Positions 26,671-35,763 of a DNA stretch of 64,000 nt are shown here, piece after piece (position 1 is the stretch's first letter; every line of letters starts with the position of its first letter). Made by a program: the position numbers and the translations under genes. The notes beneath the pieces are model-generated. The model saw only the letters and a program-made list of their open reading frames with translations. It searched no databases and was not told the DNA's origin. Source of the stretch: Pedobacter terrae (GTDB taxonomy: Bacteria; Bacteroidota; Bacteroidia; Sphingobacteriales; Sphingobacteriaceae); contig NZ_FNCH01000001.1 in NCBI RefSeq assembly GCF_900100705.1, positions 447,163-511,162 on the forward strand, read 5' to 3'.

Positions 26671-27609
26671 CTATCTTGTTAAATTTTCATTAACTGAAAC
26701 TTTTTCAAGGATTTTCTGTTTTAGAAGGTTTGTCGATTCAGATGCATCAAGCCAAATAATCTCTACACTGTCCTTTTCCATTTTTCTAAAGAAGGTATTT
26801 TGTCTTTTTGCGAACTGACAAATGGCGGTGCCAAGTTTTAATTTTAACTCTTCAAAGGTTGATAATCCATCAAGGTAATTCACAATAAATTTGTATTCCA
26901 GTCCGTAGAAGATTAATATATCTTTACTAATGCCCTCTTTCAGTAATTCCATTACCTCTTCTATTAAGCCGGCTTTGAATCTTTCGTCCAGTCTGTTTAG
27001 AATTTTAGCCCTGGTTACTTCAACTTCATTCTTCAACCCGAAAATAACCGGTTTAAGCACTGGTCGGTCTACAGTTTCCAATGTGTGATCTTTTAAATAA
27101 TCTGCTATTTCTAAGGCCCGGATCAATCGTTTTTTTGATGATAGATCAACATGATCAGTACTTGGGCTCTCCATACTTTGCAAAGTTAAAATCAACTCTT
27201 CCTTTGATAATAAATCTAACTGATCTCTCAAGGGTTGATTGACGGGAACTGCAGTATATGGCTGACGCTGCAAGAGGCTGTGGATATACATGCCTGTTCC
27301 GCCACAAAGGATGGGCATGCTTTTTTTTTGCGTTATGGATTCGAATGCCTGGTAGAAATCGTTTTTAAAAGCATCTACATGATAACGTTCGCCAGGTGGT
27401 AAAATATCAATTAAATGATGTGGAATGGTTTTGCCATTGATATGGTACTCTTGCAGATCTTTGCCGGTGCCAATGTCCATTTGTTTAAATACCTGACGGC
27501 TATCTGCACTAATAATTTCTCCATTTAAAGCATCCGCTACGCTTACAGCCAGTTTGGTTTTCCCGGAAGCGGTGGCTCCTAAAATGATGATAAGATTATG
27601 CTGATCCAT
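26671..27609 (-). CDS. miaA: tRNA dimethylallyltransferase MiaA
   Basis: This 312-residue enzyme adds the dimethylallyl group to N6 of A37 in tRNAs reading UNN codons. It has the P-loop GATASGKT (11-18), IISADSRQVFKQMDIGTGK, HLIDILPPGERYHVDAF, the PILCGGTGMYI motif and the C-terminal FAKRQNTFFRK. Its ATG overlaps the preceding stop by one base (TAATG), so translation is coupled to the 27609-28391 gene. Confidence 0.93.
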   Translation of the reverse strand: MDQHNLIIILGATASGKTKLAVSVADALNGEIISADSRQVFKQMDIGTGKDLQEYHINGKTIPHHLIDILPPGERYHVDAFKNDFYQAFESITQKKSMPILCGGTGMYIHSLLQRQPYTAVPVNQPLRDQLDLLSKEELILTLQSMESPSTDHVDLSSKKRLIRALEIADYLKDHTLETVDRPVLKPVIFGLKNEVEVTRAKILNRLDERFKAGLIEEVMELLKEGISKDILIFYGLEYKFIVNYLDGLSTFEELKLKLGTAICQFAKRQNTFFRKMEKDSVEIIWLDASESTNLLKQKILEKVSVNENLTR

Positions 27610-28391
27610 TAAAATTGGAGAATAAATTTTAAACTTCCTGTATTAAACACCTCCTGTGCAAAAGCCTCATCAGCTTTTTTTAGCTGGCGGGTGAGATTTT
27701 CATCCAGCACATAAATCTGCGGTTCCAAAACGGCCGTTTGCATAAAACCTAATTTAATATAGGCCTCTCCTGCCGACCAGTCGCGATCTGCATAAGTCAT
27801 CAAGTCGTTAGGTTGATATGTCACTGCAAAAAAAGAAATGAGTTTACTTAATCCACCCGTAATGGAATAACCCGCTTTAACTGCAAACCTGATCAATTCT
27901 GCAGATTTGTAATTTTCGGTATGGTTCATTTTGCGTAATGCCGAAAAAGTTGCAACAGCTACCAGTTGATCTTTTTCAAACAAACCAATTTTGTAACGGC
28001 TGCTAACAGTGCCCTGCAAATGATTTTCAATTAAAAAAGTATCGGCAACTGGTTTGGTAATTTTTGCTATTCTGGTTTTTCTACCGTGAATGCGGCTATT
28101 TTTGCCAAGCAAAGATTTTATTCTTGCTAATACCTGATCTGGTTTTGCTAACCACAGGTCTTCCCAAAGGTGAATAAGTTTTAAGCCTTTTTGATAATGT
28201 CTTTCTTGCAGTTCAATAAGGTCTTGTGGAATAAAGCTGTTTTTTAAACAAACCAGATGGATGATGAGTTGATGATCAATCCGCAATAACCGAAATCCGG
28301 CTTCTGTAAAAAAAAAGCACCCAATTTTATGATCAGCAAGAGCCAAGCTAAATTGATGGTGCCAGTTATTTTCAAAAGTTAAATTATTCAA
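27609..28391 (-). CDS. Conserved hypothetical protein, possible GNAT/Mom-like fold
   Basis: The 260-residue product starts at a TTG, with no ATG nearby. The N-terminal ~85 residues look like a small nuclease-like or Vsr/DUF559-type domain (HLVCLKNSFIPQ, RHYQKGLKLIHLWEDLW). The C-terminal part (AELIRFAVKAGYSITGGLSK and TYADRDWSAGEAYIKLGF) resembles a family seen in phage and intron-encoded proteins with a GNAT/Mom-like core. I infer this from pattern only. Linkage to miaA by a one-base overlap suggests an RNA or DNA modification context. The chemistry is not known. Confidence 0.55.
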   Translation of the reverse strand: MNNLTFENNWHHQFSLALADHKIGCFFFTEAGFRLLRIDHQLIIHLVCLKNSFIPQDLIELQERHYQKGLKLIHLWEDLWLAKPDQVLARIKSLLGKNSRIHGRKTRIAKITKPVADTFLIENHLQGTVSSRYKIGLFEKDQLVAVATFSALRKMNHTENYKSAELIRFAVKAGYSITGGLSKLISFFAVTYQPNDLMTYADRDWSAGEAYIKLGFMQTAVLEPQIYVLDENLTRQLKKADEAFAQEVFNTGSLKFILQF

Positions 28392-28442
28392 TCAGTAGAA
28401 TGTTATTCAGAAATATCTACTGCAAATTTAACCATCAGATTG

Positions 28443-28805
28443 TTAAATCCATTCTTTTTCTTTAAAGTTCGTATGGATAATCTCGATTAAAGTTTCTACT
28501 TCCTTTAACTTTTCATCATCAAGTGCCGAAATTTTTAACCCCGCTTTCTTATCGCCAAAATCGGATAGATGATGGTTTTCTGCAGAAAATTCATCTGTAT
28601 TGATTTTAACTTCCACTGCATCCCCGTTGATATAAACACCTGCAAAAAAACGCTCAGTTATTTTTTCTCCGCTTAATTCAATATTTTTTTCACTATACAG
28701 ATCGTATCCGTTTTCCGAATTTTCGTGCACCGTATATCCGCGGGTGGCATAGGGTTGTAATCCGGCTCTAATGGTCTGAAAAATTTCTACAAGATCGGTT
28801 TTCAT
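28443..28805 (-). CDS. Small conserved hypothetical protein
   Basis: I do not recognise this 120-residue protein. It is acidic, has no signal peptide or membrane segment, and alternates helices with a central beta-rich part (ITERFFAGVYINGDAVEVKI). It may be a small cytosolic alpha/beta protein. It sits between the MBL-fold hydrolase and the miaA pair, all leftward, with 52-base gaps on both sides, so it may share their transcript. The clean ATG and codon use like its neighbours support it as a real gene. Confidence 0.65.
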   Translation of the reverse strand: MKTDLVEIFQTIRAGLQPYATRGYTVHENSENGYDLYSEKNIELSGEKITERFFAGVYINGDAVEVKINTDEFSAENHHLSDFGDKKAGLKISALDDEKLKEVETLIEIIHTNFKEKEWI

Positions 28806-28857
28806 AATGGTATTTGATTTTGATATTAAACACGCCAGTACAGTTATTGTTTAGTTT

Positions 28858-29973
28858 TTATTCTTTTAGCCACCAATTTTCAGTCGGTAAATATTCGTTC
28901 AAAATAATGGTTTCGCCCAATTTTGGGGTAACCAATGGAAGCTGTTTTGCCGCTGCAGCTAAAACCACCCTTTTAACAGGTTCGTTCCAGGGGTGCATGG
29001 CTAAGCTAAATTTACCCCAATGCACCGGCATTAAAATTTTCGCTTTTAAATCAATTGCAGCCTGTACCGTTTCTTCAGGAAACATATGGATATATGGCCA
29101 ATAAGCATTGTACTGTCCGCATTCAATTAAGGCTAAATCAAAAGGACCGTGCTCCTCACCTATTTTGGCAAAGTGTGTATCATAACCAGAATCGCCGCCC
29201 AAAAAAAGTCGGAAATTATCAGTTTTTAATACGAAGGCCGACCAAAGTGTCTGATTCCTTTTAAACTTTCTCCCGGTAAAGTGCCTGGCTGGAACTGCTG
29301 TTAAATGCAGATTGTTAAACAATGTTATTGATTCGTTCCAGCTCAGTTCACTTATCTTTTCTCTATTAATTTTCCAATGCTCCAGATGTGAACCTACGCC
29401 AAGAGAGGTAACGATGCTTTTAACTTGTGGTGAAATTTTTAAAATACTCTCATAATCCAAATGATCATAATGATCATGGGTGATGATGAGGACATCTATA
29501 TTTTTAAATTCTTCAGCCTTCACAATATTTGTACCCAAAAAAGCCTTACTTCCGATAAATGAAAATGGAGAAGGGGTTTTGCTGAATATAGGATCAACCA
29601 GGATCCTTCGACCGTTTATTTTAATCAGGTAAGATGAATGTCCAAACCAGATAATTTCAGGTGCATTTCCCTTCGGACCGCCATTTATGTTAGGTGAAAT
29701 GCATGGAAGCGCTTTACCTGGAGCCTTGTTTGGATGTTTTTCGAAAAAGAAAGCATTTAAGATTTTAAAAAAGCTTACACCTTCTGGCTGCATTAAGGTT
29801 ATTGACTCGTTTTGCAGGGCACCATCGCGATAATTACTGAGGTTGCGGATTTTTTCTAGCCGTAATCCCTTAGGCAAACGCCCAAAAACCGGAAGATTGG
29901 TTATAATGAGGAATGCGATGACTATAAAAAGTAAAATGTATATGATGATCATTTTTGAATTAAAAGCAGCCAA
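28858..29973 (-). CDS. Membrane-anchored MBL-fold hydrolase (NAPE-PLD/UlaG-like)
   Basis: This 371-residue protein has an N-terminal membrane anchor (about 8-30) followed by a metallo-beta-lactamase fold. The zinc motif THDHYDHLDY, FGHSSYLIKINGRRILVDP, LGGDSGYDTHF and MPVHWGKFSLAMHPWNEP place it with the NAPE-hydrolysing phospholipase D-like family. It may act on phospholipids or related phosphodiesters at the inner membrane; the substrate is inferred from the family only. It is divergent from the LacI-family regulator gene. Confidence 0.85.
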   Translation of the reverse strand: MAAFNSKMIIIYILLFIVIAFLIITNLPVFGRLPKGLRLEKIRNLSNYRDGALQNESITLMQPEGVSFFKILNAFFFEKHPNKAPGKALPCISPNINGGPKGNAPEIIWFGHSSYLIKINGRRILVDPIFSKTPSPFSFIGSKAFLGTNIVKAEEFKNIDVLIITHDHYDHLDYESILKISPQVKSIVTSLGVGSHLEHWKINREKISELSWNESITLFNNLHLTAVPARHFTGRKFKRNQTLWSAFVLKTDNFRLFLGGDSGYDTHFAKIGEEHGPFDLALIECGQYNAYWPYIHMFPEETVQAAIDLKAKILMPVHWGKFSLAMHPWNEPVKRVVLAAAAKQLPLVTPKLGETIILNEYLPTENWWLKE

Positions 29974-30097
29974 AATATGAATATGATTTTAAAAATGAAG
30001 TCGCCGCTGTATATATGACGTGTGGATTACAGGTTGAGGATGAACTCTTCCCATTCTTTGTCAAACAAGGCTTATGAAAGAAAGTAAAAAAACAACG

Positions 30098-30107
30098 CAA
30101 ACGTTTG
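30098..30107. promoter_or_regulatory. LacI-family operator in front of the regulator gene
   Basis: The perfect palindrome CAAACGTTTG sits in ACGCAAACGTTTGATT, close to the PurR/LacI-type consensus. It ends two bases before a -7 element, so binding should block transcription: autoregulation is likely. Confidence 0.7.
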
Positions 30108-30109
30108 AT

Positions 30110-30117
30110 TAATTTTG
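30110..30117 (+). promoter_or_regulatory. Candidate -7 element of the LacI-family gene
   Basis: TAATTTTG fits TAnnTTTG, with transcription expected near 30123 and the ATG at 30166. No clear TTTG at -33; the A run there is a poor match. Confidence 0.45.
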
Positions 30118-30165
30118 TATCATTTTATATTGAAGCAATTTTAATGTAGTAGTTTAGTAGGCATC

Positions 30166-31182
30166 ATGCAGTCGAAACCAACAACCATCAAAGAAATAGC
30201 CAAAATCTTAAATATTTCTCCATCCAGTGTTTCAAGGGGACTGCACGATCATCCGAGCATTGGTGCGGTTACCAGAGATAAAATTAAGCAGCTGGCCAAA
30301 TCGCTAAACTACGAGCCTAACAAGGCAGCCATTCTTTTTCAAAAAGGAAAAACCTATACCATTGGCGTAATTTTACCAGAGCTATCAGAACACTTTTTTT
30401 CCATCGCAATTTCTGCGATTGAAGATGAAGCGATCAAGAAAAATTATACAGTAATTTTTGCCCAGTCGCACGATCGTTATGAGCAGGAAGTAAAGCTTGT
30501 TGAAAAAATGAAGAATCAACGTGTTGATGGTTTATTGGTATCCATCAGTAAAGACACTTCTAATTTTGATCATTTCGAAACACTCAATTCTTTTAATATA
30601 CCGGTTGTATTTTTTGATCGGATACCACCGTTTAAGAATGTGCATTACGTTGCCTGTAGCTTAGAAACTGCAACAGTTAAGGCAGTTACCTATCTTTTAA
30701 GGAAAGGACACCGGAGCATAGGAATGATTAACGGGCCCAATACTTTATATGCGAGTGATGAGCGCAAAGATGGCTATAAACTGGCCATTACCTCTAACCG
30801 CTTAAAATTCGATCCATCATTGATCTTAAATTGCGATTTGACTGAACAGGGTACCATAGATGCAGCCGAAAAGTTTTTAAACCATAAAAGAAAACCGACG
30901 GCTATCGTCGCCTTTAATGATTATGTGGCGCTATTTCTGATCAAATACCTCAAAAAGCTAGATATAATTCACAATTTTGATATTGTGAGTTATGCAAATT
31001 TGCCTATCATCGGTTATTTGGATCATTCACCTATAGCATCGGTAGAGCAATATCCGTATTTGCAGGGTCAGAAGGCTACAAATATTCTATTGGATCTTAT
31101 TCATAGCCCTAATGTTAAACACCAGGCCTATTACAATACGATTGTAGATGCCGATCTGATTATAAATGATGTAAGAGGATAG
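30166..31182 (+). CDS. LacI/GalR-family transcriptional regulator
   Basis: This 338-residue regulator has an N-terminal helix-turn-helix (TIKEIAKILNISPSSVSRGL, residues 5-24), the hinge region LAKSLNYEPNKAA and a periplasmic-binding-protein-like ligand domain (about 60-338; TIGVILPELSEHFFSIAISA, VDGLLVSIS, VTYLLRKGHRSIGMINGP, PTAIVAFNDYVA). It likely senses a sugar or nucleoside. Matching palindromes lie in its own promoter (30098) and just after its stop (31183). No sugar-catabolic genes are adjacent, so the regulon lies partly elsewhere. Confidence 0.9.
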   Translation: MQSKPTTIKEIAKILNISPSSVSRGLHDHPSIGAVTRDKIKQLAKSLNYEPNKAAILFQKGKTYTIGVILPELSEHFFSIAISAIEDEAIKKNYTVIFAQSHDRYEQEVKLVEKMKNQRVDGLLVSISKDTSNFDHFETLNSFNIPVVFFDRIPPFKNVHYVACSLETATVKAVTYLLRKGHRSIGMINGPNTLYASDERKDGYKLAITSNRLKFDPSLILNCDLTEQGTIDAAEKFLNHKRKPTAIVAFNDYVALFLIKYLKKLDIIHNFDIVSYANLPIIGYLDHSPIASVEQYPYLQGQKATNILLDLIHSPNVKHQAYYNTIVDADLIINDVRG

Positions 31183-31194
31183 ACAAACGTTTGT
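31183..31194. promoter_or_regulatory. Second LacI-family operator, directly after the gene
   Basis: The 12-base perfect palindrome ACAAACGTTTGT begins at the base after the stop codon of the regulator gene. It shares the CAAACGTTTG core with the site at 30098, about 1.09 kb away. It lies between convergent genes, not at a promoter. Confidence 0.65.
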
Positions 31195-31203
31195 GCTGCA
31201 TTT

Positions 31204-32139
31204 TTAGGTTTTGTTTAAACTTCCTGGTAAAATATGATATTGCTTTTTAAAAGCGGTAATGAAATGTTGCGCATTTTTATAGCCTACCAAAAAAGAAACT
31301 TCATTTACCGTTTTCTTTTCTTTGGATAGCAGATGGTGGGCTTTTTCCATTCTGATTTTATACAGGTACCCAAATACCGTATGTCCGGTTAGTTCTTTAA
31401 AACCTATTTTAAGCTTATAATCATTAATCCCTACTTTACGGGATAACGCTATTAAAGAATTCGGTTTTTGTAAATCGCCCTCCACCAATTGTTTGGCTAG
31501 CATAATTTTTTCTATATCATCTTCTTTTATTACGCGCGTTTCCTTTTTTAGTAGTTGATTAAAATATGCAATGATCAAGTCGAATATTCTGGCTTCCAGA
31601 AATAGGCGTTTTATCCTCCCCTCGTACCTGGGCTGGATGATTTGCTGCAATACCAATCCGATTTCCGGTTTAATTGATTTTTGGATTGCCGTTTTGATAT
31701 TGTAAATAGGTTCTTTGCCTGTTACCCGGCAAAAATACTGCTCTGTGAGCTGTATGTAAACGTATCTCGTTTTTTCTTTTATATTAAATATAATAGAATT
31801 AAACCGACCCACATTAAAATCCTGCTCATTTTTAACCAGCGATAAAAAATTAGATTGTCTATCGCTATTACAGTAACTCATCGCACCGCTCAAACAAAAT
31901 AAAAGACCGATATGCTGTGGAGAAGATTCAAAGAAAAAGCGCTGATCCATTTGAGGATCAATCTCGGCAATGGTAATATGAACCCCACTAAACCATTTTA
32001 GGATTATCTTTAAACTGAAACGATCTGTAGCGAGTTCCGTTACCGTTTCTTCTACATCTTTAACCCCATTAAAATTTTCAAGGTATTTATACTCATAAAT
32101 AACTTTTCGTTTCGGGTACGTTGAGAGTTTAATTTCCAT
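31204..32139 (-). CDS. AraC-family transcriptional regulator (PchR-like)
   Basis: This 311-residue regulator has an N-terminal sensor part (about 1-200) without a recognisable ligand motif. The C-terminal AraC DNA-binding domain (about 213-311) has two helix-turn-helix units (LIALSRKVGINDYKLKIGFK; VNEVSFLVGYKNAQHFITAF). It is transcribed away from the heme receptor gene, with 102 bases between starts containing two direct repeats 21 bp apart. This is the usual layout of iron/heme-uptake activators such as PchR. I infer that it controls the receptor/HmuY operon. Confidence 0.87.
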   Translation of the reverse strand: MEIKLSTYPKRKVIYEYKYLENFNGVKDVEETVTELATDRFSLKIILKWFSGVHITIAEIDPQMDQRFFFESSPQHIGLLFCLSGAMSYCNSDRQSNFLSLVKNEQDFNVGRFNSIIFNIKEKTRYVYIQLTEQYFCRVTGKEPIYNIKTAIQKSIKPEIGLVLQQIIQPRYEGRIKRLFLEARIFDLIIAYFNQLLKKETRVIKEDDIEKIMLAKQLVEGDLQKPNSLIALSRKVGINDYKLKIGFKELTGHTVFGYLYKIRMEKAHHLLSKEKKTVNEVSFLVGYKNAQHFITAFKKQYHILPGSLNKT

Positions 32140-32148
32140 ATTTATTTA

Positions 32149-32185
32149 ATCCGTTTAGCGGTATTAATTATCCGTTTAACGTTAT
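32149..32185. promoter_or_regulatory. Two direct repeats, likely AraC-regulator binding sites
   Basis: ATCCGTTTAGCGGTAT (32149-32164) and ATCCGTTTAACGTTAT (32170-32185) match at 14 of 16 positions. The period is 21 bp, two helical turns, as for tandem AraC-family sites on one face of the DNA. They lie 10 bases before the araC-type gene and 57 bases before the receptor gene. Confidence 0.7.
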
Positions 32186-32241
32186 CTGCTATTAGTGATT
32201 ATCTACAAATTTGCATAATTATTTATAATTAGTCTAAATAA

Positions 32242-34314
32242 ATGAAAACATATTTGTCAATCGCTTTATCACTTTATGGATTTATTGCTGTCGCTCAGGA
32301 AACTAAAGTGGATACAACGAAGGCAAATGATTTAAAAGATGTGGTAATTACCGGGCAGTACGGTCCACAGACCTTAAGAAATTCGGTGTACAATGTGAGA
32401 ATGATCAGTGCAGAACAAATTAGTTTAAGGGCAGCAAGCAATGTACAACAGATTTTAAATACCGAACTCGGTTTTCGGTTTAGCAATGATTTAACCTTAG
32501 GTACAACTGATGTTTCTTTAATGGGGATGACGGGCAGAAATGTAAAAATACTTTTAGATGGCGTACCCATGGTAGATAGATCAGATACACGGGAAAGTTT
32601 AAATCAGATAGATATTAATACGATTGAACGCATTGAGATTGTAGAAGGACCAATGTCTGTAGTGTATGGAGCTGATGCATTGGCCGGTGTAATCAATATC
32701 ATTACCAAAAATCCGGGTAAACAGTTCTTAAATTTATCAGCACGGGTTCAGGAAGAGACTGCAGGCAAAGAGTATGAAGTTTTATCAGGAAAGGGAAATC
32801 ATCTGCAGCACATCACTGCCAATTGGAAGAACAACAATTGGAGTTTGCTGGCAGGTTTTACCCATAATGATTTTGGTGGCTGGAATGTAGCAGACAAAAA
32901 GGCTACCATACAAGAAGTTGCCGCAGTTACCAACCGGTGGAAACCAAAAGAACAATATCTGGCCAATACTAGAATAGGTTACCGCCGTCATCATTTCAGC
33001 ATTTGGTATCGTTTGGATGGACTGACGGAAGATATTGATGTGCGGGCTGGTTTAAACCCGAATAGTTATAAGGGATTGCTACAAACTTATCGCACAAACC
33101 GCTATACCCAACAGCTTCAATCCGCATATAAAATCAGCAATAAACTGCAGCTGTCGGCTATTGCAGGCTTTACCAAACTCGATCGTGCCACTAAAACGGT
33201 TATCCACGATTTTACCAATAATACAGAAGTATTATCAAATGGTGCAGGCGAACAGGATATTGCCAGGTTTAATTCTGCCATTTTTAGGGGAACAGCAGTT
33301 TATATCTTAAATAATTTGGTATCATTTCAACCGGGTTTCGAATATAATCGTGATGCTGCCAGCGGACAAAGAATAAGTGGTTCGCCTGTAATTAATGATT
33401 ATGCCGCTTTTGTTACAGCTGAAATTAAATTGGGGGAGATAATAAACATCAGACCGGGATTGCGATTTATCAAAAACTCCGTTTACGATGCACCTCCGGT
33501 AATTCCATCACTAAATGCGAAATTGATGTTAACCAAGAACCTTGATCTGCGTTTGGCTTATGCGAAAGGTTTTCGTTCACCAGCCTTGAGGGAATTGTAT
33601 TATGATTTTGTAGATGCCAGTCATAATATTTGGGGCAATCCCAATTTAAAAGCAGAAGAATCGAACAGTTTTAATGGCTCTTTGGTGTGGACAGGCGCTC
33701 GCGACCAGCGTGTCGAATTCCGCACTACTTTAACCGGATTTTATAACCTGGTTAAGAATAGGATTGATTTTGGCTTATCTCCTACTAATAATTCCATAAC
33801 CACTCTAATCAATGTGTCTAAGTACAAAACCGCAGGTGGCACTTTGGATAATGCGCTCACTTTTAGAAAAAGTTTGCAGGTTTCGCTTGGGCTATCCTAT
33901 ATCGGCAGATATAATGAGTTAAGCGAGAACGATCACCTACAAACGCCTGAATTCGCCTGGGCTACAGAAGTAAATTCGAATGTTACTTATACTTTTCCAA
34001 AGATTAGCGGAAGTATCAGCTTATTTTACAAATATACAGGTAGCTTACCAAGCTATCAGCTTTCTACAGAAAACAATGCCTCTACGGCAAAACTAGTAAA
34101 AATTGGTTCTTTCCATACAGCAGATTTAATGCTGAACAAAAACCTGTTTAAATTTTTAACCATTAATGCAGGTATTAAAAACCTATTTAATGTTACACAA
34201 TTAACCAACGGTTCAACCGCAACTGGTGGGGCACATAGTACGGGTGGTGATGTTCCATATAGTTATGGTCGATCGTATGTGCTTGGGCTAACCTATAACT
34301 GGAATAAACTTTAA
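32242..34314 (+). CDS. hmuR: TonB-dependent heme receptor (HmuR-like)
   Basis: This 690-residue outer-membrane receptor has a signal peptide (about 1-18), a plug domain (about 33-150; VNIITKNPG-like end of plug at VINIITKNPG) and a 22-strand barrel. Heme-receptor hallmarks are present: a FRAP-like box FRSP (444-447), an NPNL box (466-469) and a His between them (His461), the usual axial ligand. The C-terminus YVLGLTYNWNKL ends in an aromatic/hydrophobic strand. It is followed after 24 bases by an HmuY-family gene, which supports heme as ligand rather than a siderophore or B12. AraC-type regulator divergent. Confidence 0.85.
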   Translation: MKTYLSIALSLYGFIAVAQETKVDTTKANDLKDVVITGQYGPQTLRNSVYNVRMISAEQISLRAASNVQQILNTELGFRFSNDLTLGTTDVSLMGMTGRNVKILLDGVPMVDRSDTRESLNQIDINTIERIEIVEGPMSVVYGADALAGVINIITKNPGKQFLNLSARVQEETAGKEYEVLSGKGNHLQHITANWKNNNWSLLAGFTHNDFGGWNVADKKATIQEVAAVTNRWKPKEQYLANTRIGYRRHHFSIWYRLDGLTEDIDVRAGLNPNSYKGLLQTYRTNRYTQQLQSAYKISNKLQLSAIAGFTKLDRATKTVIHDFTNNTEVLSNGAGEQDIARFNSAIFRGTAVYILNNLVSFQPGFEYNRDAASGQRISGSPVINDYAAFVTAEIKLGEIINIRPGLRFIKNSVYDAPPVIPSLNAKLMLTKNLDLRLAYAKGFRSPALRELYYDFVDASHNIWGNPNLKAEESNSFNGSLVWTGARDQRVEFRTTLTGFYNLVKNRIDFGLSPTNNSITTLINVSKYKTAGGTLDNALTFRKSLQVSLGLSYIGRYNELSENDHLQTPEFAWATEVNSNVTYTFPKISGSISLFYKYTGSLPSYQLSTENNASTAKLVKIGSFHTADLMLNKNLFKFLTINAGIKNLFNVTQLTNGSTATGGAHSTGGDVPYSYGRSYVLGLTYNWNKL

Positions 34315-34338
34315 CCATAATAACATAATTAAAACAAG

Positions 34339-35397
34339 ATGAATAAACTTAACTTAATGATCGCATTTGCTGTTGTAATGATAACTTTTACAGCCTGTAA
34401 AAAAGATTCGGATGAACCTATTGTGGTTGTTCCGCCATCCGATGGCAGTACTTTAACGCTTAATGGTAAAACAGCAGAATCCAATTACACCAACATTGTA
34501 TATGTAGATTTTAGTACCGATAAGCAAATTGCTGTTGATCGGAAAAGCTTTAACATTGGCTTAACTTCTGATGGTAAATTTAGAGTTGTGCTTAACCCTT
34601 CTTATCAAACGACTGCAACGGCAACATCTAAAACTGATATTAACGCTGTTACATTGACAGATCCAGGAACAACAGTTAATTTAAATCATGATATCATGGA
34701 TCCGCTTACTGTGTCGCTGGTTGATTATTGGGATGGAAATATCACTAAAACAGCTTTCGCTGAAGTAAGTGCTACCGAATCCGAAAACAAGGTTTATTTA
34801 TTAAGCTACGAAGGAAATAAGGATAAAGACAAATGGTTTAAATTAAAAGTTACTCGTAATGGATCTGGTTATAAAGTTCAATATGCCAAACTAAACGAAA
34901 CTGTAATAAAAACTTTGGATGTACCTAAAAGTGCTGATTATAACCTGGTTTTTGTTTCATTAGAAAACAATAAAGTTGTTCAGGCTGAACCAGCAAAAAG
35001 TGCATGGGATATTTCATGGAGTTATAGTACTTCAAATTCTGGCTTAGGCTCGCCTTATTGGGTTCAGGATTTTGTATCCATTAATAATTTAGGTGGGGTA
35101 ACAGCTGCAATGGTTTCTAAAAAAGATAGCTACGCGACATTTGTTGAAGCTGATTTGGCTGGTATAACCTTTCTATCTGTAAAAGATGTAATTGGAACAA
35201 ATTGGCGACTTACACAACCAAGCACAGTTAATGGTATTACAATGCCAATAGGAGTAAAATCAGATACTTTTTTCCTTATTAAAGACGGATCTGGAAACGT
35301 TTACAAGCTTAAATTCAACAGCTTTACTTCTAACGATGGCGGCACGCGTGGTATGCCAGTGATCGAATATAAACTGGTTAAGAAAGGTTCGATTTAG
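34339..35397 (+). CDS. hmuY: HmuY-family heme-binding lipoprotein
   Basis: This 352-residue lipoprotein (lipobox ending in Cys20, then an acidic linker) has the HmuY fold signature: the YVDFSTDKQIAVDRKSFNIG strand near residue 55, and in the second half AWDISWSYSTSNSGLGSPYW. HmuY proteins are surface heme-binding hemophores that hand heme to the TonB receptor. P. gingivalis HmuY uses two His ligands, but I see no obvious His pair here, so the ligand set may differ (Met or other), as in several Bacteroidota homologues. It is co-transcribed with the receptor. Confidence 0.82.
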   Translation: MNKLNLMIAFAVVMITFTACKKDSDEPIVVVPPSDGSTLTLNGKTAESNYTNIVYVDFSTDKQIAVDRKSFNIGLTSDGKFRVVLNPSYQTTATATSKTDINAVTLTDPGTTVNLNHDIMDPLTVSLVDYWDGNITKTAFAEVSATESENKVYLLSYEGNKDKDKWFKLKVTRNGSGYKVQYAKLNETVIKTLDVPKSADYNLVFVSLENNKVVQAEPAKSAWDISWSYSTSNSGLGSPYWVQDFVSINNLGGVTAAMVSKKDSYATFVEADLAGITFLSVKDVIGTNWRLTQPSTVNGITMPIGVKSDTFFLIKDGSGNVYKLKFNSFTSNDGGTRGMPVIEYKLVKKGSI

Positions 35398-35444
35398 GCT
35401 AAGGCTTATACCTATAAAAAATATGTTTTGTTAGTTGGATAGAT

Positions 35445-35475
35445 GCTCTCCGCGATGGGGAGCTTTATCTTTTTA
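35445..35475 (+). terminator. Terminator after hmuY
   Basis: GCTCTCC/GGGGAGC stem (35445-35451 / 35457-35463, one wobble) with a 5-base loop is followed by TTTATCTTTTT. Confidence 0.65.
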
Positions 35476-35518
35476 GGGGCTTTTGTGTGTTACAGATCCA
35501 CGAGGTTTAACCATAAAA

Positions 35519-35640
35519 GACCGTCATTGCCAGCGGAGTGCAACACAGTCGATAAATCTATCTGGATATCTCCGTTGCACTTTAGGAGATGATGGCCGCT
35601 TTAAAGTCAAAAAAGGCCCTGAAATAAGTTCAGGGTGTCG
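35519..35640. repeat. Dispersed intergenic repeat with CCCTGAA hairpin
   Basis: Starts ACCGTCATTGCCAGCGGAGT and ends with CCCTGAA-ATAAG-TTCAGGG (35617-35635) then GTGTCG. It has the same block order as the copies at 13.3 and 53.5 kb. The positive-strand open frame through it (35483-35881) is not protein-like. Confidence 0.6.
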
Positions 35641-35713
35641 TTTCGGAAGACTTATGAGGTCTCGCCATCGCACCTCCCTTTTAGACCTCGTCATACGAAT
35701 CTGTTACAAACGC

Positions 35714-35743
35714 AAAAGGGTTCTGGCATACCAAAACCCTTTT
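35714..35743 (-). terminator. Terminator of the histone H1-like gene
   Basis: AAAAGGGTT/AACCCTTTT (35714-35722 / 35735-35743) form a 9-bp stem with a T-rich tail on the minus strand. Confidence 0.7.
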
Positions 35744-35763
35744 TGTTTCATACTCGCGAAATA

